From contig JAAUZE010000012.1 in assembly GCA_014804755.1 (NCBI GenBank), positions 119,916 to 183,915 of the forward strand: a stretch of 64,000 bases of DNA, given 5' to 3'. This document shows positions 1-7,499 of this stretch, piece by piece. Position 1 is the first letter of the stretch, and every line of letters starts with the position of its first letter. Origin of the DNA: Lachnospiraceae bacterium (GTDB taxonomy: Bacteria > Bacillota > Clostridia > Lachnospirales > Lachnospiraceae). The position numbers and the translations under genes were made by a program. The notes under the pieces were generated by a model, which saw nothing but the letters and a program-made list of their open reading frames with translations, had not been told where the DNA came from and ran no database searches.

Positions 1-409
1 GTTTTATATAACCTGTTACGCGAATATTGTGAATGAAGGAGTGGTAAGTCCAAGTTCCATTACAGAGATTGTTTCCATATGCTTAGATAAGATGATCGAA
101 AGAGAAATCCGGATAAAGGGATTTCATTGTACAGAAGCGTACATGAATGAATTTTTGTTCGCGCTCGGCAGTGCTCTGGGAGAAAAAAGCAGTATGTTAG
201 AAAGTGAAGCATTGCGGATGATAGAAAGTCAGACAAAAAACACGATTCCGGAAGGCACCAGTATTTCAGCAGTGGAGGATCGTCTGATAGAGATGCATGT
301 GATAAAAGCTTACATGGCTGGCAGAAAAAAATATTTAGCGTTTCATTCTGTGCACTACAGAATGTTGTTTTCTGAAACGGGAAACGATGATGCACTTTTA
401 GACTTTTAA
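1..409 (+). CDS. Unrecognised protein, probably 5'-truncated by the window edge
   Basis: The reading frame is open from base 2 to the stop at 407-409, so the gene very likely begins left of the window. The first possible internal start is a GTG at 29, but no ribosome site precedes it, which favours truncation. The visible part is about 135 residues, mostly helical and charged, with no membrane segment, signal peptide or motif that I recognise. It is followed after 20 bases by another unrecognised gene in the same direction, so the two are probably co-transcribed. No function is proposed. Confidence 0.55.
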   Translation, partial: FYITCYANIVNEGVVSPSSITEIVSICLDKMIEREIRIKGFHCTEAYMNEFLFALGSALGEKSSMLESEALRMIESQTKNTIPEGTSISAVEDRLIEMHVIKAYMAGRKKYLAFHSVHYRMLFSETGNDDALLDF

Positions 410-429
410 TGTTTCTGAGGTAGGAATCG

Positions 430-1260
430 GTGAAAAAAACGTATTGCGATCATCATGAGCTTGTAGCGTTTCCTGATGATTTTAAGGAAAAGAAAATATA
501 TCAGATTTGCTCCGACTTATATGCCTCGGAAAGAAAAATAGGCGAATTGATCACCTGTTTTAACAAAGCGTATATGTCAGGCGCATGGTCGCTGGAACAA
601 TTAGAAACGCAGATATGGAAAGTGTTTTGGGTGAATCCGTACATCGCGGTCAAAATGTTTGAAAGCTGTTGTTTATATGAAACGGTGAATCTATACGGGG
701 CATTAAAATCGGTTTGGTATGGTCTGATAAATCCTGATCATATGGACGGGTGGAGCAGTCCGGATCAATATATTCAAGTTGATAAGCTGCAGTTTACTGT
801 GTTAATGATCATTGTCTGTTTTTCGGCGATCGTGCAGAGTGATGGAGATAATCGGCATGTGATCGACGCAATGCTCAAGTATGCGTATGGCTTATATAGC
901 AAAGCGGGAGGAGCTTGCTTTTCTGCCAGAAATTTGTACTTTATATACTATCATATACCGAATCAATACAAAATTAAATTTTTGAATTGGTTTTGCAAAA
1001 AGTATCGGTATGAAGCGTCCGCGAAAAGGGTGAATAAATATGGAAAAAAGACGACTGATAAACCGTTGCGGTGCATCAAGACGATTGTAGAGGAGACAAA
1101 GACAGACTGTTTATGGAAATATTTCAGTGATGAAAATGGGGATGAATATGCCGAGGTTGTGCAAATTCTTCGGGAGGAGCATGAGGATTTTCTGTTTTCC
1201 ATCTTAGGCGGAGATGATATGGAGAAGAAAATAGAACGGATAGAGGCTTATGCGGACTAA
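430..1260 (+). CDS. Unrecognised 276-residue protein
   Basis: Starts with GTG 20 bases after the previous stop; GAGGTAGGAATCG immediately upstream supplies a ribosome site. The protein is rich in Tyr, Trp, Cys and Lys, has no clear signal peptide, and has one moderately hydrophobic stretch around residues 118-135 that is more likely buried helix than membrane span. The C terminus is acidic (many Glu and Asp). I recognise no family. Being in tandem with another unknown gene, the pair may form a small accessory module. The downstream gene has its own promoter, so the unit probably ends near here, although no terminator hairpin is evident. Confidence 0.6.
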   Translation: MKKTYCDHHELVAFPDDFKEKKIYQICSDLYASERKIGELITCFNKAYMSGAWSLEQLETQIWKVFWVNPYIAVKMFESCCLYETVNLYGALKSVWYGLINPDHMDGWSSPDQYIQVDKLQFTVLMIIVCFSAIVQSDGDNRHVIDAMLKYAYGLYSKAGGACFSARNLYFIYYHIPNQYKIKFLNWFCKKYRYEASAKRVNKYGKKTTDKPLRCIKTIVEETKTDCLWKYFSDENGDEYAEVVQILREEHEDFLFSILGGDDMEKKIERIEAYAD

Positions 1261-1331
1261 AAACGAATATAAGGCATCGTGAGCTGTGATAAAAAACAGT
1301 TTTGATTTGAAGTGACACTTTCAAAAAAGCG

Positions 1332-1360
1332 TTGCAAACTCATATAGAATATTGTAAAAT
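1332..1360 (+). promoter_or_regulatory. Sigma-A type promoter
   Basis: TTGCAA at 1332-1337 and TAAAAT at 1355-1360 are separated by 17 bases. The predicted transcript starts about 1367 and leads straight into an AAAGGTGGTGAG ribosome site and a short ORF, then the ABC exporter genes. Confidence 0.6.
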
Positions 1361-1392
1361 AAATTCAAATTTGATGAAAGGTGGTGAGAGAT

Positions 1393-1569
1393 ATGAAGCA
1401 ATGCGAAGTCCTGATGGCTAAAAAGTTATTTGACGGCAGTGATATCATACGCAGATTCACATACAAAGCAGGAACCGCAAGGGATAACTATGCCCTTTTT
1501 TGGGAAACGGATTGTTTTGTATGCAGCTCACCATTTGACGGGATAATCGGGAGGATGGCAGTCTTGTAA
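1393..1569 (+). CDS. Small 58-residue ORF of unknown function (possible leader gene)
   Basis: ATG at 1393 is preceded at good spacing by AAGGTGGTGAG and by a well formed promoter at 1332-1360, which is why I think it is translated. The product is soluble-looking, has a Cys-x-x-Cys near the C terminus (CFVC) and matches nothing I know. It lies about 160 bases before the first permease of a three-gene ABC exporter and may be a small protein of that operon or a translated leader. It could also be a decayed remnant: the sequence downstream (1570-1730) has no gene and contains a small GGGCAT/ATGCCC hairpin at about 1661-1676 without a T-tract on this strand. Confidence 0.4.
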   Translation: MKQCEVLMAKKLFDGSDIIRRFTYKAGTARDNYALFWETDCFVCSSPFDGIIGRMAVL

Positions 1570-1732
1570 CCTATCGCTTACAGGATACCTCTCCTTCTTA
1601 TGTGCGTTGGATTTGCAGTCGAAAGCGAGTGCCTTGTGCGGACAAAACAGTCTGTACAGGGCATTTTTTATGCCCAAAAATAAATGGAGTAAGCAATATC
1701 GCCGCAACAGCGGCAGAATGAGAGGAATGAAA

Positions 1733-2503
1733 ATGATAAGTAAATATATGGCGACTGCCCGGATGGCCGTAAAAGGCAAGATGGGCGGCGGTGTGCTTTA
1801 TCTGTTTCCGGATATCATCATGAAGGTAGTGTATCTGGTGCCGGTCATGTTTATCTGGAGAACTCTGGCGGAAAGCGGATATGAGGCGGAAATGTCGATT
1901 TCGCAGCTCCTGAGCTATACGTATGTCAATGCGCTGCTGGCAGACATGATGGTGGTAAATACCTGTTTATCGGCATGGGATTACGATACCAAAAGTATGG
2001 AGATGTTTACCCGGCCGCTGCCGGTATTCGGACAGGTCATCTCAAGAACAATCGGAGAGTGGATACCGACGCTGCTTTTGTTTTCACTGCCGATGTTCTT
2101 GGCTGCGCCTTTGCTAAAGATCGGGATATTTCCCAAGACTCTGTGGGTAATACCGTCACTGATTCTAAGCGTATCTCTTGGGTTTGCCTTTGAATTTCTG
2201 TTTTACTGCGTTACAGTCAGGCTGCGCAATGTTTCATGGCTTACCTATGTGATCAGGAGCGCCGTGACCTCCTTTTTTTCCGGCACGGTGATACCCTTCA
2301 AAATCCTGCCCTTTGGCATGGACAGATGGATTCACTATCAACCCTTCGGCAGTCTGGGCGGCGCTTTTTTGTCCCTGTATGTAGGAAGTGCAGAGGCCGC
2401 GGAGATCATTCCGGTACAGATTTTCTGGAATGTTGTGATATGGATCGTCGCAGCCGTGTGGTTCCAAAAATCCAGAGAGAGGATGGTGAGTTTCGGTGGA
2501 TAA
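1733..2503 (+). CDS. ABC-2 type permease of an uncharacterised exporter (COG4587-like)
   Basis: A 256-residue integral membrane protein with about six hydrophobic spans, typical in size of the ABC-2 permeases that pair with COG4586 ATPases. The start at ATG 1733 is chosen because GAGAGG lies seven bases upstream; an in-frame TTG at 1607 would add 42 polar residues with no ribosome site. It overlaps the next permease by 8 bases, and that gene overlaps the ATPase, so all three are translationally coupled. By family it forms, with the second permease, the heterodimeric membrane channel of an ATP-driven exporter. The substrate cannot be read from sequence. Confidence 0.85.
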   Translation: MISKYMATARMAVKGKMGGGVLYLFPDIIMKVVYLVPVMFIWRTLAESGYEAEMSISQLLSYTYVNALLADMMVVNTCLSAWDYDTKSMEMFTRPLPVFGQVISRTIGEWIPTLLLFSLPMFLAAPLLKIGIFPKTLWVIPSLILSVSLGFAFEFLFYCVTVRLRNVSWLTYVIRSAVTSFFSGTVIPFKILPFGMDRWIHYQPFGSLGGAFLSLYVGSAEAAEIIPVQIFWNVVIWIVAAVWFQKSRERMVSFGG

Positions 2504-3353
2504 AAGGAAAAGAAAGCTTTTTTATGGAATAAAAAGATACTTTCAACTGCTTAAAATCTATGCACGAATGGATTTAGCTTCCCTGACGCGGGATGGGAAG
2601 TTCATGGCGATCGTTATCATTGCTGATATTGTCTCCAATATATCGTCGATTTCCGGAATATTTCTTTTGGCGTGGAAATTTGGCGGAATTGGCGGTATGG
2701 ACCGGTTTGAAGTTCTGTTCATGCTGGCATATGGCAATATGGTAATGGGCTTCCTCAATATGATGGGCGGATGTAATGCGCTGTTTCCAAGCAGGATTAT
2801 CGGCAGAGGGCAGTGGGAGCATATGTTTATTATGCCCGTCCCCTATGCCGTGCAGCTGACAGTGGGAATCTTCCCTTTTACCGGTTCCAGCAGCTTTCTG
2901 TCCGGGATCGGGATGCTGTGGGTGGCCGTATGCCATATGGAAACGGTTATGCCCTGGTGGTGGCCGGGAATGCTGATCCTCCAGCTGATGATCAGTATGA
3001 TAATCGTGATAGCGTTTTCTTATTTGTTTTCCAGTCTTGCCTTTTATGCGCCGGTGCAGTGTGAGGAGATATCCGGTGCGGTGGTTTACAGTATGGGGCG
3101 CACCATGACTTTCCCGTTATCCGGTATGCCGGTGTATATCCGGTATCCTCTGCTGACCATTTTTCCGGCAGGCCTTATGGCATGGTTTCCGACAATGATT
3201 CTGCTGGGGAAGACAGCAACATTTGAAAGTATTTATCCGGCGATATTTGCGCTGATGATATCGCTGACGGCAACTTACTATTTTAGGAAAGGATTTAGAT
3301 ATTATGTTAAAAAAGGAATCAACAGATATGTTTCAGGCGGACACCGCTCTTGA
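2496..3353 (+). CDS. ABC-2 type permease, second subunit (COG3694-like)
   Basis: 285 residues with about six membrane spans after a short basic cytoplasmic N terminus. GTG start at 2496 lies inside the end of the preceding permease (8-base overlap), with GAGAGGATGG upstream as ribosome site. The gene ends 50 bases inside the following ATPase gene. The residue pattern (many Met, Gly and Ile in spans, conserved Gly-Arg-Gly turn near residue 105) fits the partner permease of COG4586/COG4587 transport systems. It is the likely second half of the membrane pore. Substrate unknown. Confidence 0.85.
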   Translation: MDKRKRKLFYGIKRYFQLLKIYARMDLASLTRDGKFMAIVIIADIVSNISSISGIFLLAWKFGGIGGMDRFEVLFMLAYGNMVMGFLNMMGGCNALFPSRIIGRGQWEHMFIMPVPYAVQLTVGIFPFTGSSSFLSGIGMLWVAVCHMETVMPWWWPGMLILQLMISMIIVIAFSYLFSSLAFYAPVQCEEISGAVVYSMGRTMTFPLSGMPVYIRYPLLTIFPAGLMAWFPTMILLGKTATFESIYPAIFALMISLTATYYFRKGFRYYVKKGINRYVSGGHRS

Positions 3354-4386
3354 GGATATTGCGGTAAAGGTGGAATCTGTGAGTAAATTATTTACACAGT
3401 GGCAACGGAATGAAGAAAATTCCGGGAAGAAAGACCATTCCGAAAAGAAAAATGCTTTCGGAAAAAAAGGAATTGGAAACTTGTTCAGACAGGAAAAGAA
3501 AACGGTGACCGCACTTGACAATGTTTCTTTTCAGATCAGGCAAGGCGAGTTTGTAGCGTATGCAGGTCCCAACGGAGCAGGAAAAAGCACCACAATGAAA
3601 CTGCTGTCGGGTATCCTTCAGCCCACGGAAGGGACGATATCTGTGCTGGGAATGTCGCCGGAGAAAGATAGAATCGCTCTGATGAAAAAACTTGGCGTGT
3701 TGTTTGGAAACCGAACAGAGCTTTGGTGGGATCATCCGGTGATGCAGAGCTTTGAATGGAAAAAGGTCGTGTGGGACATCCCGGATGCAGTATACAAACG
3801 GAATCTGGATATGGTGACGGAATTATTGGATATTGGTGAGATTCGGAACACCTTTGCCAGAGAATTGTCACTGGGGCAGCGAATGAGGGCAGATCTGGCA
3901 ATGATGCTGCTGCATTCGCCGGAGCTGATTCTGTTGGATGAGCCGACGCTGGGACTGGATGTGGTGGCAAAGCGTCAGATGATTGATTTTTTGAAAAGGA
4001 TCAATCGGGAGGAAGGTGTGACAATTCTGGTGACCAGTCATGATATGGATGATTTGGAGGAGATGGCGCGGAGGATTCTGATGATCTCCAAGGGAAAGCT
4101 TGCCTTTGACGGCAGCTTTGACGGATTGCGCGACATTACGGGAAATCTCACACATTTCATCGTTACCACGGATGGCAGGGAACTTCAGCTTGAAGGCTGC
4201 AGACTCCTAAGCGAAAATCGCGGCGTTTTTGAATTCGAAGTGGATCTGTCCAGTCTGCCCGTCAAAGTATTGCTGGGGAGGCTGTCAAAGGCGGATGGGG
4301 TTATGGATGTGGAAATAAGGAAAGCGCCGATTGAACAGGTGATTGCACAGATATATCAGACATGGGCAGAACCGACATCCGAATGA
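3304..4386 (+). CDS. ABC exporter ATP-binding protein (COG4586-like)
   Basis: 360 residues. Walker A GPNGAGKS at 88-95, signature LSLGQ at 188-192 (Leu instead of the usual second Gly), Walker B ending LLDEP at about 210-214 followed by the D-loop and the switch His in TSHD. The nucleotide-binding domain is preceded by a roughly 45-residue Lys/Glu-rich insert between the first strand and Walker A and is followed by a 100-residue C-terminal domain, both features of the COG4586 family rather than of ordinary drug exporters. The start ATG follows AGGAAAGG and lies within the upstream permease gene. It powers the two permeases encoded just upstream. Confidence 0.9.
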   Translation: MLKKESTDMFQADTALEDIAVKVESVSKLFTQWQRNEENSGKKDHSEKKNAFGKKGIGNLFRQEKKTVTALDNVSFQIRQGEFVAYAGPNGAGKSTTMKLLSGILQPTEGTISVLGMSPEKDRIALMKKLGVLFGNRTELWWDHPVMQSFEWKKVVWDIPDAVYKRNLDMVTELLDIGEIRNTFARELSLGQRMRADLAMMLLHSPELILLDEPTLGLDVVAKRQMIDFLKRINREEGVTILVTSHDMDDLEEMARRILMISKGKLAFDGSFDGLRDITGNLTHFIVTTDGRELQLEGCRLLSENRGVFEFEVDLSSLPVKVLLGRLSKADGVMDVEIRKAPIEQVIAQIYQTWAEPTSE

Positions 4387-4407
4387 ACTAAAAAATAGAA
4401 AATATAG

Positions 4408-4437
4408 TTGACAAACTAAAATCGATTGTGTACAATC
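4408..4437 (+). promoter_or_regulatory. Promoter with OhrR/MarR-like operator over the -10 box
   Basis: TTGACA at 4408-4413 and TACAAT at 4431-4436 with an ideal 17-base spacer. An exact inverted repeat GATTGT-GT-ACAATC (4424-4437) covers the -10 box, so a dimeric repressor bound there would block RNA polymerase. Bacillus OhrR operators have a TACAATT/AATTGTA core, which this resembles, and an OhrR gene lies in the same operon. Assignment of the site to that regulator is inference. Confidence 0.75.
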
Positions 4438-4495
4438 TAAATTAAGGTTTTACAAAATTTAATTTTATACAATTTTATTTGCGAAGGAGGATAAG

Positions 4496-5041
4496 ATGAG
4501 TATTTATGATTTTAATGTAGAAAATGCTGCGGGTGTTGAAGTATCCTTAAAGGATTATGCGGGACAGGTAATTCTGATAATCAATTCTGCGACAGAGTGT
4601 GGTTTTACCCCGCAATATGACAATTTGCAGGATCTCTTTGAAAAATATGGCAGTGATGGCTTTGGGATTCTTGATTTCCCATGCAATCAGTTTGGGCATC
4701 AGGCACCCGGCAGTAATGAGGAAATTGTCAGCTTTTGTGATTCCAGATATGGCATTACATTTCCGATTTTTTCAAAGATTGAAGTAAATGGAGAGAATGA
4801 GAGTCCGCTCTATACTTTTCTGAAATCCCAAAAGGGATTTGCCGGTTTTGATCCGGAACATCCACTGACGCCAATGATGGAAAGCGTGTTGAGCAGGACT
4901 GCTCCGAATTATCTGCAAAGCAGCGATATTAAATGGAATTTCACCAAATTTCTGATTGACAGGGAAGGAAATGTGGTAGAACGTTTTGAGCCGACGGCTG
5001 ATATGGCTGAAGTGGAAGAAAAGATTGCAAACTTATTATAG
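4496..5041 (+). CDS. Glutathione peroxidase family protein (Cys type), copy 1
   Basis: 181 residues, the normal family length. The peroxidatic Cys35 sits in ATECGFTPQY; the second family motif LDFPCNQF (Cys63) and the WNFTKFLIDREG motif near the C terminus are intact. A further Cys81 could act as resolving residue. There is no signal peptide, so the enzyme is cytoplasmic. Clostridia generally lack glutathione, so such Cys enzymes are expected to use thioredoxin or a similar thiol (family knowledge, not shown here). First gene of an operon with a TSCPD protein, flavodoxin, OhrR and a second GPx, under a promoter with an OhrR-like operator. Ribosome site GAAGGAGG. Confidence 0.93.
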   Translation: MSIYDFNVENAAGVEVSLKDYAGQVILIINSATECGFTPQYDNLQDLFEKYGSDGFGILDFPCNQFGHQAPGSNEEIVSFCDSRYGITFPIFSKIEVNGENESPLYTFLKSQKGFAGFDPEHPLTPMMESVLSRTAPNYLQSSDIKWNFTKFLIDREGNVVERFEPTADMAEVEEKIANLL

Positions 5042-5058
5042 GGATCGATTGGAGGATA

Positions 5059-5331
5059 ATGATGGAATACACTTATAAGACACAGGATACCTGTTCCACT
5101 GAAATAAAACTTCATATTGATGGAAATGTGGTCACAAATATTTCTTTTACAGGAGGATGCAATGGAAACTTGAAAGCGATACCTCTGCTTGTAGATGGAT
5201 GGACGGTGGAAGACATTGAGAAAAAACTGTCTGGCGTGATTTGCGGACGCAGACCGACCTCCTGCGCGGATCAGCTTGCCAAAGCTTGCAGGGCGGCATA
5301 TGAAGAACAGGGAAAGGTGGGACAGGCATGA
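5059..5331 (+). CDS. TSCPD domain protein (TIGR03905-like)
   Basis: 90 residues with the pattern of the small TSCPD-domain proteins of clostridia: TSCADQLAKA near residues 72-81 supplies the name-giving Thr-Ser-Cys-x-Asp-type motif, and SFTGGCNGN at about 30-38 and CGRR at 67-70 are typical. The TSCPD domain also occurs at the C terminus of class II ribonucleotide reductases, where it is Cys-rich; the function of the stand-alone form is not known to me. It sits 17 bases after the first glutathione peroxidase and overlaps the flavodoxin start by four bases (ATGA), so it is translated with the redox genes. Confidence 0.8.
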   Translation: MMEYTYKTQDTCSTEIKLHIDGNVVTNISFTGGCNGNLKAIPLLVDGWTVEDIEKKLSGVICGRRPTSCADQLAKACRAAYEEQGKVGQA

Positions 5332-5735
5332 AAATAGCGGTAAGATATTACACAAGATCGGGAAATACCAAAAAACTGGCGGAGGCGATCGCAAAAGCGG
5401 TAGGAGCAGAGGCAAAGACGGTTGAAGAGCCGCTTAGGGAAGACGTTGACATCCTGTTTCTTGGCAGTTCTGTCTATGCGTATGGGGTAGATGACAGCAT
5501 TAAAAAGTTTATTTCTAACATTGATGTAACCGTGGGGAGAGTTGTAAACTTTAGTACGGCAGCTTTAATAAAATCCACATATAAGCAGGTGGGGAAACTT
5601 CTTGCGCAAAAAGGAATTGTACACGCCAAGGAAGAATTTTATTGCAAAGGATCTTTTGGCCCCATGCATAAAGGAAAACCGGATGAAAAGGACTGTGAGG
5701 CTGCTGCGGCATTTGCAAAAAAAATCATATCGTGA
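5328..5735 (+). CDS. Flavodoxin family protein
   Basis: 135 residues. The N-terminal strand and phosphate loop YYTRSGNTKKLAE (residues 7-19) match the FMN phosphate-binding loop of flavodoxins, and FLGSSVYAYG (about 44-53) fits the first isoalloxazine-contacting loop. Start ATG overlaps the preceding stop (ATGA). The product is expected to bind FMN and carry electrons in the cytoplasm. In this operon it could supply electrons for peroxide reduction, which is inference from context. An alternative is a flavodoxin-like domain acting as a quinone or disulfide reductase. Confidence 0.85.
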   Translation: MKIAVRYYTRSGNTKKLAEAIAKAVGAEAKTVEEPLREDVDILFLGSSVYAYGVDDSIKKFISNIDVTVGRVVNFSTAALIKSTYKQVGKLLAQKGIVHAKEEFYCKGSFGPMHKGKPDEKDCEAAAAFAKKIIS

Positions 5736-5777
5736 TAAATTTATGTAGCATAAAAATGGTATGAGGAGTTATGAAAT

Positions 5778-6215
5778 ATGCCAAACGACAAATACGACAG
5801 ATTAAAACTTGAAAATCAGTTATGTTTTCCGCTCTATGCCTGTTCCAAAGAAGTGATAAGGAGATATAAACCGTATCTTGACAAGCTTGACCTGACATAT
5901 ACCCAGTATATCGCAATGATGGTAATGTGGGAGAAAAAGGAGGTAACAGTCAAGGAGCTCGGGAAATATCTTTATCTGGATTCCGGTACGCTTACGCCTG
6001 TGCTGAAAAAGCTGGAGGAAAAAAATTATGTGGTACGGAACCGCTCTAAAGCAGATGAACGAAATCTGATCGTTTCCATTACACAGGAAGGCGAGGACTT
6101 AAAGGAACAGGCTGTTGAGATACCGGTAAGCCTGGGAGCCTGTGTTAATGTGGAACCGCAGGAGGCGCAGCAGTTATATCAGCTTTTGTATAAGCTGCTT
6201 GACGGGTTATCTTAA
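5778..6215 (+). CDS. ohrR: OhrR-type organic peroxide sensor (MarR family repressor)
   Basis: 145 residues. The N-terminal LENQLCFPLY segment with Cys16 matches the sensing-Cys region of Bacillus OhrR, and YLDSGTLTPVLKKLE (66-80) is the recognition-helix region shared by OhrR proteins. The wing follows (VVRNRSKADERN). Cys22 and Cys122 are additional; Cys122 sits near the C terminus where 2-Cys OhrR proteins carry the resolving Cys, so disulfide-based sensing is possible. It lies within the glutathione peroxidase operon and is the natural candidate to bind the inverted repeat at 4424-4437, giving autoregulation. No ohr gene is present in the window. Confidence 0.88.
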   Translation: MPNDKYDRLKLENQLCFPLYACSKEVIRRYKPYLDKLDLTYTQYIAMMVMWEKKEVTVKELGKYLYLDSGTLTPVLKKLEEKNYVVRNRSKADERNLIVSITQEGEDLKEQAVEIPVSLGACVNVEPQEAQQLYQLLYKLLDGLS

Positions 6216-6258
6216 CACGGAAAAGGAATTGTAATATGAAAATTCAGGAGGAAGCACT

Positions 6259-6801
6259 ATGAATATTTTTGATTTTACAGTACAAACACAGGATGGAAAT
6301 GCAGTACCGCTTTCCGAGTATAAAGGGAAAGTGCTTTTGATCGTCAATACTGCTACCGGATGTGGATTTACACCACAGTATGATGCTCTGCAGGATTTAT
6401 ATGAGCTTCACCAAAAGGACGGGCTTGAGATTCTGGACTTCCCATGCAATCAGTTTGCCGAGCAGGCGCCCGGCAGTGATGAGGAGATTCATTCCTTCTG
6501 CACCGGCCGCTACGGGATCACTTTCCCGCAGTTTTCCAAAGTTGAGGTGCTGGGCGAAAATGCCAGCCCGCTATTTCAATATCTTTCTGACAATACTTCC
6601 TTTGACGGTTTTGGCAGGAGTCCGATGACGCTGATACTGAAAGGCGTTGTGAAGAAGATGGATAAGGATTATAAAAATAATGGCAGCATCAAGTGGAATT
6701 TTACAAAATTTCTGATTGACCGTGAAGGGAAGATCGTTGCCCGGTTTGAGCCGACGGAGTCCATGGAACATGTAAAAAAGAAAGTGGAGGAGATTTTGTG
6801 A
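6259..6801 (+). CDS. Glutathione peroxidase family protein (Cys type), copy 2
   Basis: 180 residues, clearly paralogous to the enzyme at 4496 (same CGFTPQYD, LDFPCNQF, YGITFP and WNFTKFLIDREG motifs). Peroxidatic Cys35 is conserved, with Cys63 and a Cys in the HSFC segment. Ribosome site CAGGAGGAA precedes ATG 6259. It closes the operon that begins at 4496 and is followed by a strong bidirectional terminator. Two GPx copies in one OhrR operon suggest different hydroperoxide preference or dosage; the sequence does not decide which. Confidence 0.93.
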   Translation: MNIFDFTVQTQDGNAVPLSEYKGKVLLIVNTATGCGFTPQYDALQDLYELHQKDGLEILDFPCNQFAEQAPGSDEEIHSFCTGRYGITFPQFSKVEVLGENASPLFQYLSDNTSFDGFGRSPMTLILKGVVKKMDKDYKNNGSIKWNFTKFLIDREGKIVARFEPTESMEHVKKKVEEIL

Positions 6802-6823
6802 GTAAATTCGATTAAGTAAAAAT

Positions 6824-6878
6824 AAAACAGCTATTGAAATGCGGATTCCGTGAGGAAGCGGGTATCAATAGCTGTTTT
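6824..6878. terminator. Bidirectional terminator between GPx operon and tspO
   Basis: A perfect 14-bp inverted repeat, AAAACAGCTATTGA at 6824-6837 and its complement at 6865-6878, with a 27-base loop and A/T tracts on both sides. It lies between convergent genes and can stop transcription from both. Confidence 0.8.
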
Positions 6879-6887
6879 TGGCGCTTA

Positions 6888-7349
6888 CTAATTTAGTAGA
6901 TAGATGGATAAGTTTAAGTAGCCTGCAAAAGTTACCCATAGTAGATAGGGAACCATCAAATATCCGGCAGGTTTTGATATTTCATAGAACAAAGTGGTTG
7001 TTTTGAGGATCAGCAGCCATAGCAGAACAAGCCAGATAAATGCAAACAGGTATAGCTTTAAATTAAAAAAGATAATGGACCAGAAAAAGTTAAATATAAG
7101 CTGAATGCCATATGTGTTTAGAGCACGATCGTTTGGCTTTCCGGATGTAAGCACCAGATAGGATGCAATTCCCATAAGGATATACAGAATCGTCCACACA
7201 ACCGGAAACAGCCAGCCTGGCGGAGCCAGACCCGGTTTTGTGATTGATTGAAAAGTTTCCATGCTATTTCGTGTCAGCAGCGCAGACAGACTGCCGACGG
7301 CAAGAGGCATGGCAATACAGGTAATTAAGTTTTTCCATTGAATTTTCAA
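6888..7349 (-). CDS. tspO: TspO/MBR family membrane protein
   Basis: 153 residues with five hydrophobic spans. The family signatures are present: PGLAPPGWLFPVVWTILY in loop 1 to TM2 and the FNFFWS motif in TM3, followed by the Trp/Tyr-rich TM5 (LWVTFAGYLN). TspO proteins bind porphyrins and other ligands in the membrane and are linked to stress and tetrapyrrole homeostasis. The gene is convergent with the peroxide-defence operon and divergent from an Fe-S aldo/keto reductase. Its start is preceded by AGGGTGATG on the minus strand. Confidence 0.93.
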   Translation of the reverse strand: MKIQWKNLITCIAMPLAVGSLSALLTRNSMETFQSITKPGLAPPGWLFPVVWTILYILMGIASYLVLTSGKPNDRALNTYGIQLIFNFFWSIIFFNLKLYLFAFIWLVLLWLLILKTTTLFYEISKPAGYLMVPYLLWVTFAGYLNLSIYLLN

Positions 7350-7499
7350 AAAGCATCACCCTCTACTACCAATATGATGTGACTTACTTTTTTATTCCAT
7401 ACGATATTGTTGTGTATTATGATAATATGGTGTATGATAATGTGCGGAGCCGGAGAACCATGGTCGGCCTGTGAAATGAAGAAACCTTGGAGGATAGAA

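Noticed and set aside
1661..1676. GGGCAT/ATGCCC hairpin as terminator of the small ORF
   Set aside because: Only six pairs and no T-tract on the plus strand; the A-rich sequence follows instead.
7407..7499. Upstream start of the aldo/keto reductase giving a Met/Cys-rich N terminus
   Set aside because: No ribosome site, overlaps the promoter region, and the family N terminus starts at ATG 7500.
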